A stretch of 12,160 nucleotides of DNA from Desulfobacteraceae bacterium (GCA_011390985.1 JAABRJ010000458.1:1-12160), one strand, 5' to 3'; numbered from the stretch's first letter, positions 1 to 6,514 are shown. Notes: generated by a model from the letters alone, not told the origin. Program-made: numbers and translations.

Positions 1-803
1 GGGCGTTTCTGGATCCGGCAATGAACTATTCCTCGGCGATCTACCCGGACGAGACCAGCAGTCTGGAAGAGGCCGCGCGCTTCAAACTCGATTATATCTG
101 CCGCAGGCTGAACCTCCACCCCCAGGACCGGGTGATCGAAATCGGCGGCGGCTGGGGGGGCTTCGCCATCCACGCGGCCACTCACTTCGGGTGCCACGTG
201 ACCACCACCACCATTTCCGATGCTCAGTTCCGGGAGGCCCGGCGGCGGATCGAACTGGCCGGTCTCGGCCACCGGATCACCCTGCTGCAGAAGGATTACC
301 GGGATCTCCACGGCCGATTCGACAAGCTGGTCAGCATCGAGATGATCGAGGCCGTCGGCCACCGCTACCTGCCCGAATTTTTCAGAAAGTGCGGCGCCCT
401 GCTGCGGCCCGAGGGCATGCTGCTGATCCAGGCGATCACCATTGCCGACCAGAAATACAGCCAATATGTCCAAAATGTGGATTTCATCCAGCGCCACATC
501 TTTCCCGGCGGCTGCGTGCCCTCCATTACCCGCATGCTCGCGCTGCTCACCGCCGAAAGCGACCTGGTGGTGCGCAGCATCGAAGATTTCGGCTTCGACT
601 ACGGCCGCACCCTGAGGGACTGGCGCACCCGATTTCTCGGCGCCTTCGAGGAGTTGAAAAAACACGGCTATGACGACCGCTTCAAACGCCTCTGGGAGTA
701 TTATCTCGCTTACTGCGAGGGCGGGTTTCGGGAGCGCGCGCTGAGCGTGGTGCAGCTGATGGCCACCCGTCCCCAGAACCGCACCGCTTTGAGGCGCATA
801 TGA
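1..803 (+). CDS. Cyclopropane-fatty-acid-synthase-like SAM lipid methyltransferase, 5'-partial
   Basis: This is the C-terminal part of a CFA/mycolic-acid-type methyltransferase, which transfers a methyl(ene) group from SAM to unsaturated acyl chains of membrane phospholipids. The codon phase starts at base 3, and the frame is open to the window edge before the first ATG at 21, reading AFLDPA-MNYSS. That matches the family's internal LDP-x-M-x-YS motif, so the true start lies outside the window. Counting from the Met at 21, the SAM loop EIGGGWGGFA is at 40-49, SIEMIEAVGH at 105-114, HIFPGG at 159-164, GFDYGRTL at 191-198 and YCEGGFRER near the end. Relative to E. coli Cfa, Glu239 (E110) and Tyr317 (Y194) are kept, but Cys139 is Ser (S5) and His266 is Gln (Q137); both are bicarbonate-site residues. 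The product chemistry may therefore differ from cyclopropanation (inference). The stop overlaps the next start (ATGA), which indicates translational coupling. The family is certain; the exact reaction is not. Confidence 0.93.
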   Translation, partial: AFLDPAMNYSSAIYPDETSSLEEAARFKLDYICRRLNLHPQDRVIEIGGGWGGFAIHAATHFGCHVTTTTISDAQFREARRRIELAGLGHRITLLQKDYRDLHGRFDKLVSIEMIEAVGHRYLPEFFRKCGALLRPEGMLLIQAITIADQKYSQYVQNVDFIQRHIFPGGCVPSITRMLALLTAESDLVVRSIEDFGFDYGRTLRDWRTRFLGAFEELKKHGYDDRFKRLWEYYLAYCEGGFRERALSVVQLMATRPQNRTALRRI

Positions 804-1294
804 ACGGGCTGGTCAATTTCGCCATCTACCAGGCCGCCTGGTTTGCCTGCGTGCTCGGCGGCGATGCCTGGGCCTGGGTCGCGCTGGTCCTGCTGGCCGT
901 TCACCTCTACCTGTCACCGTGCCGCCGGGCCGATCTGCTGCTGGCCGGCGTGCTTTTGCTCGTCGGCCTGGCGATAGACGGCACCTTGAGGGCCATCGGC
1001 TTCATCAGCTTCGATTCAACCTTCGTTCCCATTCCGCTCTGGCTGATGGGCGTCTGGCTGACGTTCGCGATTCTGCCCAACCACAGCCTGGCATGGCTCA
1101 AGAACCGGTTGCGCCTGTCGGCAATTTTGGGCGCCCTTGGCGGGCCGCTGGCCTATTGGGCCGGCGTCCGGCTGGACGCGGCGTCCTTCAACTGGCCGCT
1201 GCTGCCGTCTCTGCTTCTCCTGGCGATCGTCTGGGCGGCGCTGATGCCCGGGGTGATGCGCCTCAGTCGTCACCTATCGCCGGAGCGTGGATAG
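800..1294 (+). CDS. DUF2878 family integral membrane protein
   Basis: This is a 164-residue hydrophobic protein that I recognise as DUF2878, a family with no assigned biochemical function. It has about four to five membrane segments, roughly residues 5-20, 26-40, 50-65, 80-97 and 134-152. Family-like motifs are DGTLRAIG at 60-67 and GGPLAYWAGVRL at 114-125. Its ATG overlaps the stop of the upstream lipid methyltransferase in an ATGA arrangement, so the two are surely co-translated. In many Proteobacteria DUF2878 genes sit next to CFA-like methyltransferases together with DUF1365 and FAD-dependent oxidoreductase genes (established genomic context). A role in the same membrane-lipid modification pathway is therefore likely but inferred. 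The partner genes, if present, lie upstream outside the window. Confidence 0.85.
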   Translation: MNGLVNFAIYQAAWFACVLGGDAWAWVALVLLAVHLYLSPCRRADLLLAGVLLLVGLAIDGTLRAIGFISFDSTFVPIPLWLMGVWLTFAILPNHSLAWLKNRLRLSAILGALGGPLAYWAGVRLDAASFNWPLLPSLLLLAIVWAALMPGVMRLSRHLSPERG

Positions 1295-1334
1295 CGCGCC
1301 GGCAGCTCTTTGAAATTCGGCGTTTGGGATCTCT

Positions 1335-2375
1335 TCAGGAGGCATCCATCGGCCCGCGCACGCCCAAGGGTGGGGGTGGGTGCAGCAGGCCGGTCCGCCA
1401 GCGCGCCGGGATTGCGGCGAGTCCGTTGGCCGCACCCAGCAGGGCGCCCAGAACGGCGCCGCGGCCGGCGTTGTCCCCACCGAGGTTGGTGTTGACCACG
1501 AGGGCTTGCGCGATGTCATCGGGATATTTCAGGGCCAGGTAGGCAATCGCGGGAATCGCGTCTTCGACATAGCAGGCCGTGCTGAGACGTTGCCCGATCA
1601 CCACGTCATCCGGGTGGTCCAGCCACTTCTCCAGGGGAAACCCCAACAGCGGATTGGCCTGGCGCCGAATCAGATCGGTCAGCACCTGGCCCAGGGGGGC
1701 GCCGGCCAGGACCGGCATCAAAACGTCCAGGAGAAAGGCGCCGGCGGCATCCATTCTCGGGCCCAGATGGGTGAGGTGCAGATGCTCCAGGGCCCTGGCC
1801 CGCGCCGTCGACGGCGCGTGGGCATAGAAGACCGCCACGGGAACCATGCCGATGATGCCGCTGACGTGTTTTTCCGGCACGCCGCAGGCGCTGGGGGGGC
1901 TGCCGGCAGCATAGTTCGCGAAGAACCGGCGGTGATACTCCTCCACGTAGGTGTCGGCGTGGCTGCCGGCCGTGGTCATGTAGCGGATGTAGTCTTGGGC
2001 GTAGGCCTCGGCGCGGTAAGCGCGGTGCTGGTTGAGGCTTTCGATCAGCAGAGCGCACAGCTTGAGATTCAGCGTGTTTTCGCCGGCTTGCAGGAACTGG
2101 TGGTAGTGGATGCCGGCGCGGCCCCAGAAGCGGGCGTGTTCATGCAAGATGTCCCCCTTCGGCCCCGAGGGCCGGTAGCTGGAGCGCCACAGGATGCTGT
2201 CGGGATGGGGATTGCGGGGGGCCAAATAGTCGGTCACGTGGCCGTAGTCTGCTGCCAACGCGCGGCGGTTGTAATACCAGTGGACGGGCATGGCCAGGGC
2301 GTCGCCGATAAACATGGCTATAAGCGCGCCGGCGCGTCGCTGGGGCAAGTCAAGCGAGTGAGTGGAGGGCTCCAT
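1335..2375 (-). CDS. ADP-ribosylglycohydrolase-family protein with variant metal-site motif
   Basis: This 346-residue soluble protein belongs to the ADP-ribosylglycohydrolase (DraG/ARH) superfamily, whose classical members remove ADP-ribose from protein side chains using two Mg ions. Visible landmarks are the N-terminal GDALAMP at 24-30, the central HADTYVEEYHRRF at 139-151, EDAIPAIAYL at 261-270 and the C-terminal NTNLGGDNAGRGAVLG at 285-300. Classical members read GGDxDT here; this protein keeps the first Asp (D291) but has Asn-Ala after it, so one metal ligand is missing. Catalysis may be altered or aimed at another substrate. The ATG at 2375 is preceded by a full AAGGAGGT ribosome-binding sequence 10 bases away. 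The gene converges on the DUF2878 gene with about 40 bases between stops and is transcribed alone. The superfamily assignment is firm; the substrate is unknown. Confidence 0.87.
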   Translation of the reverse strand: MEPSTHSLDLPQRRAGALIAMFIGDALAMPVHWYYNRRALAADYGHVTDYLAPRNPHPDSILWRSSYRPSGPKGDILHEHARFWGRAGIHYHQFLQAGENTLNLKLCALLIESLNQHRAYRAEAYAQDYIRYMTTAGSHADTYVEEYHRRFFANYAAGSPPSACGVPEKHVSGIIGMVPVAVFYAHAPSTARARALEHLHLTHLGPRMDAAGAFLLDVLMPVLAGAPLGQVLTDLIRRQANPLLGFPLEKWLDHPDDVVIGQRLSTACYVEDAIPAIAYLALKYPDDIAQALVVNTNLGGDNAGRGAVLGALLGAANGLAAIPARWRTGLLHPPPPLGVRGPMDAS

Positions 2376-2381
2376 GGCGTC

Positions 2382-2399
2382 GCCGACCTCCTTGTCGGC
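2382..2399 (-). promoter_or_regulatory. Shine-Dalgarno in the loop of a 6-bp hairpin
   Basis: On the minus strand GCCGAC, AAGGAG, GTCGGC form a perfect 6-bp GC-rich stem whose loop is most of the ribosome-binding sequence of the gene starting at 2375. It is seen directly. Whether it controls translation is inference. Confidence 0.5.
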
Positions 2400-2750
2400 A
2401 AAAAATTTTGAGTTTGGTTGTCTGGGGCCTGAGGTCGCCGCTGTTTTTACGTTCGCGATGCGCTCGGCGGCATGACGGGACGGGCCTGACCTACTGCGAT
2501 TTTGTTAGATAGACCAAAATCATGCCGATCCTGCAGACTTCAATGGGAAACAAACAAAGGGGTTCTGAGGGGAAAAGCCTATTATCTCTTCTTGCCTATC
2601 GAAGCTGCCCACGAACGCTTTCCTGGCATATTGGGTTCAGCAAAAACCGGGTTCCTATCTTCCTTGTGGATGCAGCCGAAACGAAATTTTTTTTGTAAAA
2701 AAGCGAGCGGTAGAGGCATCCAAAAACCTAAAAAAGTGTCATTCAAAACC
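2400..2750. other. Intergenic region between divergent genes, no gene seen
   Basis: About 390 bases separate the divergent starts at 2375 (minus) and 2768 (plus). GC drops toward the CBS gene, with A/T runs near 2686-2702 and 2729-2738. A plus-strand open frame at 2502-2771 runs into the CBS start, but it lacks a ribosome-binding site, is rich in Lys/Arg/Cys and resembles no family I know. Promoters for both flanking genes must lie here, but I find no convincing -35/-10 pair or operator. Confidence 0.5.
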
Positions 2751-2767
2751 TGGAGGGGTGAAAAATT

Positions 2768-3322
2768 ATGAAAACAGTCCAAGTCAAAGAGTTGATGGTT
2801 GCGCTGGAGGATTACGCGACCGTATCCCAAGATGCCACCTTGTACGATGCGGTGCTGGCTCTGGAGGAGGCTCAGAAACGATATGAAAGTGCGTTCAGCC
2901 CATATCTTCACCGGGCGATCCTCGTATACGATGACAACAAGAAAATTGTCGGCAAGGTCAGCCAGCTGGATATCCTGATGGCCCTCGAACCCAATTACAA
3001 GGTTGTGGATCTCCAAAAGTTGTCCCGCTTTGGGTACAGCCTGGATTACATCCAGTCGTTTGCCAAGACGGGTCTCTGGGACAAACCTCTCAGGGACATC
3101 TGTAGAAAGGTTGCCGATTTGATCGTCAAAGATTTCATGTACACCCCCAGCCAAGGCGAATACATCAAGGAAGATGCCAGCCTGGATGAGGCCATTCACC
3201 AAATGCTCGTCGGAAAGCAGAACTCGCTGCTGGTTACCCGGGAGCAGGATATCGTCGGCATCTTGCGCCTGACCGATGTCTTTGCCTTTGTTTGCAAAAA
3301 TATCAAAGCCTGCAAAAGGTAG
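2768..3322 (+). CDS. Two-CBS-domain protein
   Basis: This 184-residue soluble protein is a Bateman module: one CBS motif spans about residues 1-75 and the second about 115-180. The strand-helix signatures AILVYDDNKKIVGKVSQLDIL (50-70) and NSLLVTREQDIVGILRLTDVF (142-162) show the repeat. CBS pairs usually bind adenine nucleotides or SAM and act as energy or ligand sensors; no enzymatic or DNA-binding domain is attached. The linker (about 76-115) is longer than in minimal CBS proteins. The ATG at 2768 follows a strong GGAGGGG ribosome-binding sequence at 2751-2757. It lies upstream of, and in the same direction as, the SLC13 permease with 238 bases between. A role in sensing for that transporter is conceivable but not shown. 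Confidence 0.88.
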   Translation: MKTVQVKELMVALEDYATVSQDATLYDAVLALEEAQKRYESAFSPYLHRAILVYDDNKKIVGKVSQLDILMALEPNYKVVDLQKLSRFGYSLDYIQSFAKTGLWDKPLRDICRKVADLIVKDFMYTPSQGEYIKEDASLDEAIHQMLVGKQNSLLVTREQDIVGILRLTDVFAFVCKNIKACKR

Positions 3323-3474
3323 GGGGGAGTCGGCGTAGGAATCATGGTTGCCCGTACCTCCCTCCACAGCTCCGGGCATGCGGAAGTGCCGCCTCCGCCC
3401 GCCATCGAAAGAGCCACAGCACCCGGGTGTTCATGGTCACCCCGCAGCAGCGTTGATGTCCGGGAGGCCCCGCA

Positions 3475-3487
3475 ACCAGCCGCTGGT
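3475..3487. promoter_or_regulatory. Short dyad upstream of the permease gene
   Basis: ACCAGC-C-GCTGGT is a perfect 6-bp inverted repeat about 75 bases before the permease start. It could be an operator half-site pair, but palindromes this short also arise by chance in GC-rich DNA. Confidence 0.2.
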
Positions 3488-3560
3488 CTAGTTTCAGAAG
3501 CGCCCGAATCTCAAGGCTAAAAAAACAGCCACCCTTCCATCGAAACCGCGAGGTGCATGT

Positions 3561-4970
3561 ATGGCCGAAGTCGAATCCACCCCAAAAGAGGTCACCACGA
3601 CATCCATTGTCATCAAATCGGTTGTGGCACTTGCCTTGGGCATCCTGGTCCTGATGCTGCCCCGGCCGGACAATCTGACGCCTGAAGCCCACCGCTTTTT
3701 GGCGCTTCTAGTGACCGTTGTTGTTTTGTGGGTCAGCGAGGCGGTTCCCATCGGCGTGACCGCCCTCCTGGCGGGCGCCAGTTTGATCCTTTTAAAGATC
3801 CAGCCCGCCCAGAACGCCTGGGCGCCCTTTGCCAGCCCGGCGGTCATGTTCGTACTCATGGTCATCATGTTCGGGGTGGTCTTGAACGAGGTCGGTCTGG
3901 CCAACCGGCTGATGTTTTATCTGCTGAAGTTTGCGGGCACCAAAGTCAAGCGCCTGAGCCTGATTCTGGCCATCGGCTGCACCCTCACCTCCACCGTCTT
4001 TCACGATGCCACGATTACGGTCATCATGGTCTTTGCCTTTGTGCCGGTATTCATGAGCATGGGGATGAAGCCGGGCATGGGGCACCGGCTGCCGACTTTT
4101 TTCTTCATGCTCATCCCGCTATCCGCTTCGGCCGGTGGGTTTGCCACCCTTCTCGGTGGCGGGCGCAACCCCCTGGCCCTTGAAATCCTCCAAAAATTCA
4201 GCGGGGGGCAAATCACAATCGGCTTTCTGGAATACATCGTCATCATGTTCCCCATCTGCATCCTGACCGCCGTGGCCACCTGGGCTATCCTGTGGGTCCT
4301 GCTGCGGCCCAAGGAAACAGAGCTGGTGGGCATCGAGCTGGCCGATCCGGGCCCCATGAGCGGCAAGGAGTGGGGGGTCTTGACGGTCTTCGTGATCACC
4401 TTTGCTCTCTGGTTTTCAGGGGACCTTACCGGCTGGCATTACAGCGTGCCGGCGGCCTTTGCGATCCTCGGTTTCTGTGCGCCCGGCTGGATCAGCTTCC
4501 GAACCATTTGCGACAAATTCCCGTGGGAGTCCTGGATTGTCTTTGGTGCGGGCGTGTCCATGGGCGTATCCATGCTGGACAGCGGCGCCGGGAGGTTTCT
4601 GGCCGAGACCCTGCTGCCGCTGCTCGACGGCAAGCCAACGTTTGTGGTCTACTACGGAATGGGCTTTTTCGGGTCGTTTCTGTCCAGCATGATGAGCAAT
4701 TCGGCGGCCGTGGCGCTGATGCTGCCCATCACGCTGCCCATGGCCGAACTGATGCAGATGTCACCGCAATCCGTGGCCATGCTGGCGCCCATGACGACCT
4801 CCTTCATCATGCTCGTGATCGGCTGCCCCCCCACCATCATCGCATACAGCACCGGTTACTTCAGCCAGAAAGATTTCGTCAAGATCGCCGTCCCCTGGTG
4901 CCTGATCCTGCTGGCGATTTGTGTCGTGAGCGTCATGATCTACTGGCCGCTCATCGGGTTCGTCAAATAA
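3561..4970 (+). CDS. SLC13/DASS-family anion permease
   Basis: This 469-residue polytopic inner-membrane protein has about 11-12 hydrophobic segments and fits the divalent anion:sodium symporter family (dicarboxylate, sulfate or related anions). The family's two inverted repeats are visible. Repeat 2 has SNSAAVALMLPI (379-390) followed by GCPPTIIAY (421-429), equivalent to the SNT and GTPPN substrate/sodium motifs. In repeat 1 the SNT position reads STVFHDATIT (144-153) and the glycine loop GGGRNPLA (199-206), so the first signature is strongly modified. The substrate cannot be read from the sequence; sulfate or an organic acid would fit a sulfate-reducer-like host. The ATG at 3561 follows GAGGTG at 3550-3555. 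The next gene, 138 bases downstream, is a receiver protein in the same direction. Confidence 0.88.
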   Translation: MAEVESTPKEVTTTSIVIKSVVALALGILVLMLPRPDNLTPEAHRFLALLVTVVVLWVSEAVPIGVTALLAGASLILLKIQPAQNAWAPFASPAVMFVLMVIMFGVVLNEVGLANRLMFYLLKFAGTKVKRLSLILAIGCTLTSTVFHDATITVIMVFAFVPVFMSMGMKPGMGHRLPTFFFMLIPLSASAGGFATLLGGGRNPLALEILQKFSGGQITIGFLEYIVIMFPICILTAVATWAILWVLLRPKETELVGIELADPGPMSGKEWGVLTVFVITFALWFSGDLTGWHYSVPAAFAILGFCAPGWISFRTICDKFPWESWIVFGAGVSMGVSMLDSGAGRFLAETLLPLLDGKPTFVVYYGMGFFGSFLSSMMSNSAAVALMLPITLPMAELMQMSPQSVAMLAPMTTSFIMLVIGCPPTIIAYSTGYFSQKDFVKIAVPWCLILLAICVVSVMIYWPLIGFVK

Positions 4971-5062
4971 CACCAGGAGGCGCCCATCAATACCCACCGA
5001 GTCGGTCAGATATCGCCCGATCCGATGGGTTTCAACTCGCAACAGATCGTTTTTCCATTCAA

Positions 5063-5078
5063 TGGCCTGGTTCCAGCA
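5063..5078 (+). promoter_or_regulatory. Possible sigma-54 (-24/-12) promoter element
   Basis: TGGC, nine bases, then GCA puts the invariant GG and GC exactly 12 bases apart, 31 bases before the receiver gene start at 5109. The AC and TT positions of the TGGCAC-N5-TTGCA consensus do not match. This is a candidate only. Confidence 0.25.
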
Positions 5079-5108
5079 AGCCAATAACCAGAAAACAGGA
5101 GAACCATC

Positions 5109-5546
5109 ATGTTTAAAACACCCAGTTACATCATGCTGGTCGACGATGAAGAAGATTTTGTGGAAATGTTAAGCCTGCGACTCACGGAAAAAGGGGAAAA
5201 AGTCGTTTCGGCCTTCAGCGGCCAGGAGTGCCTGGACACGTTGGATAAATCGGAAATCGATGTCGTCATCCTGGATGTCAAAATGCCGGGCATGGACGGC
5301 ATTGAAACCTTGCAGGAAATCAAAAAAAGACATCCGCTGGTTGAAGTGATCATGCTGACCGGCCACGGCACGATGGAGGCCGCCGTCCAGGGAATGAAGC
5401 TCGGCGCTTACGATTTTCTTTTCAAACCCGCGGATTTTGATGATCTGACCGACAAGCTCAACAAGGCCAGAAAGCGCAGGCATGATCAAATGGAAAAAAT
5501 TCGCAATGCCGAGGCCGATATGCTGTTGCGCACTTCCAAGATCTAA
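5109..5546 (+). CDS. Single-domain response regulator (CheY-like receiver)
   Basis: This 145-residue protein consists of one receiver domain (about residues 5-120) and a short charged helical tail with no DNA-binding or enzymatic output domain. All phosphorylation residues are present: the acidic pair D12/D13, phospho-acceptor D56 in VVILDVKMPGMDG, T84 in MLTGHG and K106 in FKP. It should be phosphorylated by an unseen histidine kinase and work by protein contact. The ATG at 5109 follows CAGGAGAA at 5096-5103. It lies 138 bases behind the SLC13 permease in the same direction, so control or signalling linked to that transporter is plausible. The SGQECLDTL and LTGHGTMEAAVQGMKLGA stretches resemble receivers of NtrC-type or hybrid systems. 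Confidence 0.93.
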   Translation: MFKTPSYIMLVDDEEDFVEMLSLRLTEKGEKVVSAFSGQECLDTLDKSEIDVVILDVKMPGMDGIETLQEIKKRHPLVEVIMLTGHGTMEAAVQGMKLGAYDFLFKPADFDDLTDKLNKARKRRHDQMEKIRNAEADMLLRTSKI

Positions 5547-5549
5547 CAC

Positions 5550-5600
5550 TTGGTCGAAACAGCCTGGGCTTGGTGTTTCCCGATTTTCAGGCGCGACCAA
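5550..5600 (+). repeat. Inverted repeat just after the response regulator stop
   Basis: TTGGTCG at 5550-5556 and CGACCAA at 5594-5600 are perfect complements with a 37-base loop, starting 4 bases after the TAA. The spacing fits a loose 3'-end stem, but there is no U-tract after it, so a rho-independent terminator is not supported. Confidence 0.3.
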
Positions 5601-5700
5601 CTCCTTTGTGACACGGTTTATCGCCTTCGGCAAAAAACCTGATGGTGATTATTTTATCCGAAAGCCATGAATGCGCTGCACGCCCCTCCCCCTTTGCTTT

Positions 5701-6006
5701 TTAAGGATAGGGGTGGTCATCGAAATCAACTCCGCAGAACGGACAATGCTTGACTCGGGTTTTCCACTTCCCAGGCGCCATTGTCTGGGTCAGTAGTTGC
5801 CCGAGATTTCCGCTGCAACGAGGGCAGCGAACGAAGAACATTTGCGCCAATACTACGGCGATAAAAGGCAAGAACAAAACCAGGGGCAAAATCCGTATAT
5901 TCCACTTGGCGGCGACAAACATCGAGCCTGCCAAAGCGAGCCAGAATAGCAGGCCCAGGCAAAGATTCCTGCGGGTCTTGCGTCTAAGTATTTCCCCGAT
6001 TGTCAC
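5701..6006 (-). CDS. Small two-TM protein with C-terminal zinc ribbon
   Basis: This 101-residue protein has a short basic N-terminus (RRKTRR at 8-13), two hydrophobic segments (about 15-33 and 38-58) and a C-terminal zinc-ribbon-like module, with CPRC at 61-64 and CPFCGVD at 88-94. The four cysteines fit a structural zinc site facing the cytoplasm. I recognise the layout from unnamed small bacterial membrane proteins, but no function is known to me. The start is the GTG at 6006, preceded by GGGGA seven bases away, with a possible promoter at 6052-6079. It is the most downstream of three small minus-strand genes in an AT-richer block, opposite to the flanking operons, which suggests acquired DNA. 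Confidence 0.75.
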   Translation of the reverse strand: MTIGEILRRKTRRNLCLGLLFWLALAGSMFVAAKWNIRILPLVLFLPFIAVVLAQMFFVRCPRCSGNLGQLLTQTMAPGKWKTRVKHCPFCGVDFDDHPYP

Positions 6007-6051
6007 AAGAAAATCCCCGTGTAATCGAAAAAAAATAAAAAAGAATCTCGG

Positions 6052-6079
6052 TCTATAAAATTAAGCTTTTTATGTTCAA
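6052..6079 (-). promoter_or_regulatory. Candidate sigma-70 promoter for the zinc-ribbon gene
   Basis: On the minus strand TTGAAC (+ strand 6074-6079) and TATAGA (+ strand 6052-6057) are 16 bases apart, with the -10 box about 45 bases before the GTG at 6006. Each hexamer matches consensus at four of six positions. The surroundings are very A/T-rich, so chance matches are likely. Confidence 0.3.
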
Positions 6080-6143
6080 ATAAAAATTAGTTTACAATGA
6101 AACAAAATGGCTGCGGAATGTGGTCCGGATTGAGTTTCCGGTC

Positions 6144-6404
6144 TTATTTGGTCACCCCCAGAAGCGCGTCAAAATCAGCGGTCGCGTCAATGTCACATAT
6201 CGCGTACCGCTCTGACAGATAGTCTCTTACTTCCTCCAGCAAGTCCACTAAAACTTCTTCTGCGGGTTGAAGTTCGTTTGCACCCCCTTCTCGAATTGGA
6301 TGAACTTCGGACGCTGCAAAAGTGAATTGCATATCAAAATTGAATGACACCTTGTAAGTGTAACTTGAATTAGAGTTTCCTCCGGGGAGTTCCCACATTT
6401 CCAT
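6144..6404 (-). CDS. Unknown small acidic protein (cassette-like gene)
   Basis: I do not recognise this 86-residue protein. It starts with MEMWELPGG, continues with an alternating aromatic/hydrophobic stretch (about residues 14-32, YTYKVSFNFDMQFTFAA) suggesting beta strands, and ends in an acidic helix (EEVLVDLLEEVRDYLSERY) and the tail FDALLGVTK. It has no signal peptide, membrane segment or cysteine pair. I chose the ATG at 6404 because GGAGG lies five bases before it. An in-frame ATG at 6416 also exists, but the ribosome-binding sequence would then lie inside the gene. It begins about 50 bases after the attC-like element at 6454-6514 in the same orientation, as the first gene of the next cassette would. 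No attC-like structure follows its stop. Confidence 0.6.
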   Translation of the reverse strand: MEMWELPGGNSNSSYTYKVSFNFDMQFTFAASEVHPIREGGANELQPAEEVLVDLLEEVRDYLSERYAICDIDATADFDALLGVTK

Positions 6405-6453
6405 AGCAACCTCCATCTTCTACAGTATTTAATTTTTTGGCTATCTAACTTGC

Positions 6454-6514
6454 ACATAACGCCGCGGCTTAAAGGCGCGAGCTTTGCGAAAATCCTGTTC
6501 AAACCGATTAGGAA
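6454..6514 (-). repeat. Integron attC-like recombination site
   Basis: Read on the minus strand this 61-base element starts at the stop codon of the upstream small gene and ends GCGTTATGT. The inner arms are CGGTTTGAACAGG (+ strand 6494-6506) and CCTTTAAGCCG (+ strand 6465-6475). They pair along 11 positions with one G-T wobble, and they leave two unpaired bases, a G and a C, both on the same arm. Such extrahelical bases are the hallmark of attC folded bottom strands. An 18-base variable loop (AAAGCTCGCG type) caps the stem. R' is GTTATGT; R'' is the degenerate TCCTAAT instead of RYYYAAC. A second GTTAGAT, a perfect GTTRRRY, lies at 6443-6449. The length, position right after a stop and bulges support attC; the weak R'' lowers confidence. 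Confidence 0.5.

Noticed and set aside
1380..2411. Long plus-strand open frame (343 codons) opposite the ADP-ribosylglycohydrolase gene
   Set aside because: It is the antisense shadow of a gene with clear family motifs. Its translation is Gly/Val/Gln/Arg-rich without any domain.
2502..2771. Plus-strand open frame of 89 codons before the CBS gene
   Set aside because: It has no ribosome-binding sequence and a composition unlike a folded protein. It overlaps the next start and lies where promoter and leader are expected.
4996..5006. ACCGAGTCGGT, identical to the core of the 3' hairpin of the Streptococcus pyogenes Cas9 tracrRNA
   Set aside because: It is an 11-base palindrome without anti-repeat, cas genes, repeats or T-run. 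Chance identity in GC-rich intergenic DNA is the simplest reading.
5634..5720. C-rich/G-rich stretch near 5680-5720 as a bidirectional terminator
   Set aside because: The stem CCCCT-AGGGG extends only through mismatches and wobbles, and neither strand has a following U-tract.
6087..6146. Search for an attC after the stop of the 86-residue gene
   Set aside because: Only a 5-bp CCGGA/TCCGG hairpin is present, with no GTTRRRY-like box, so a second cassette site is not supported.
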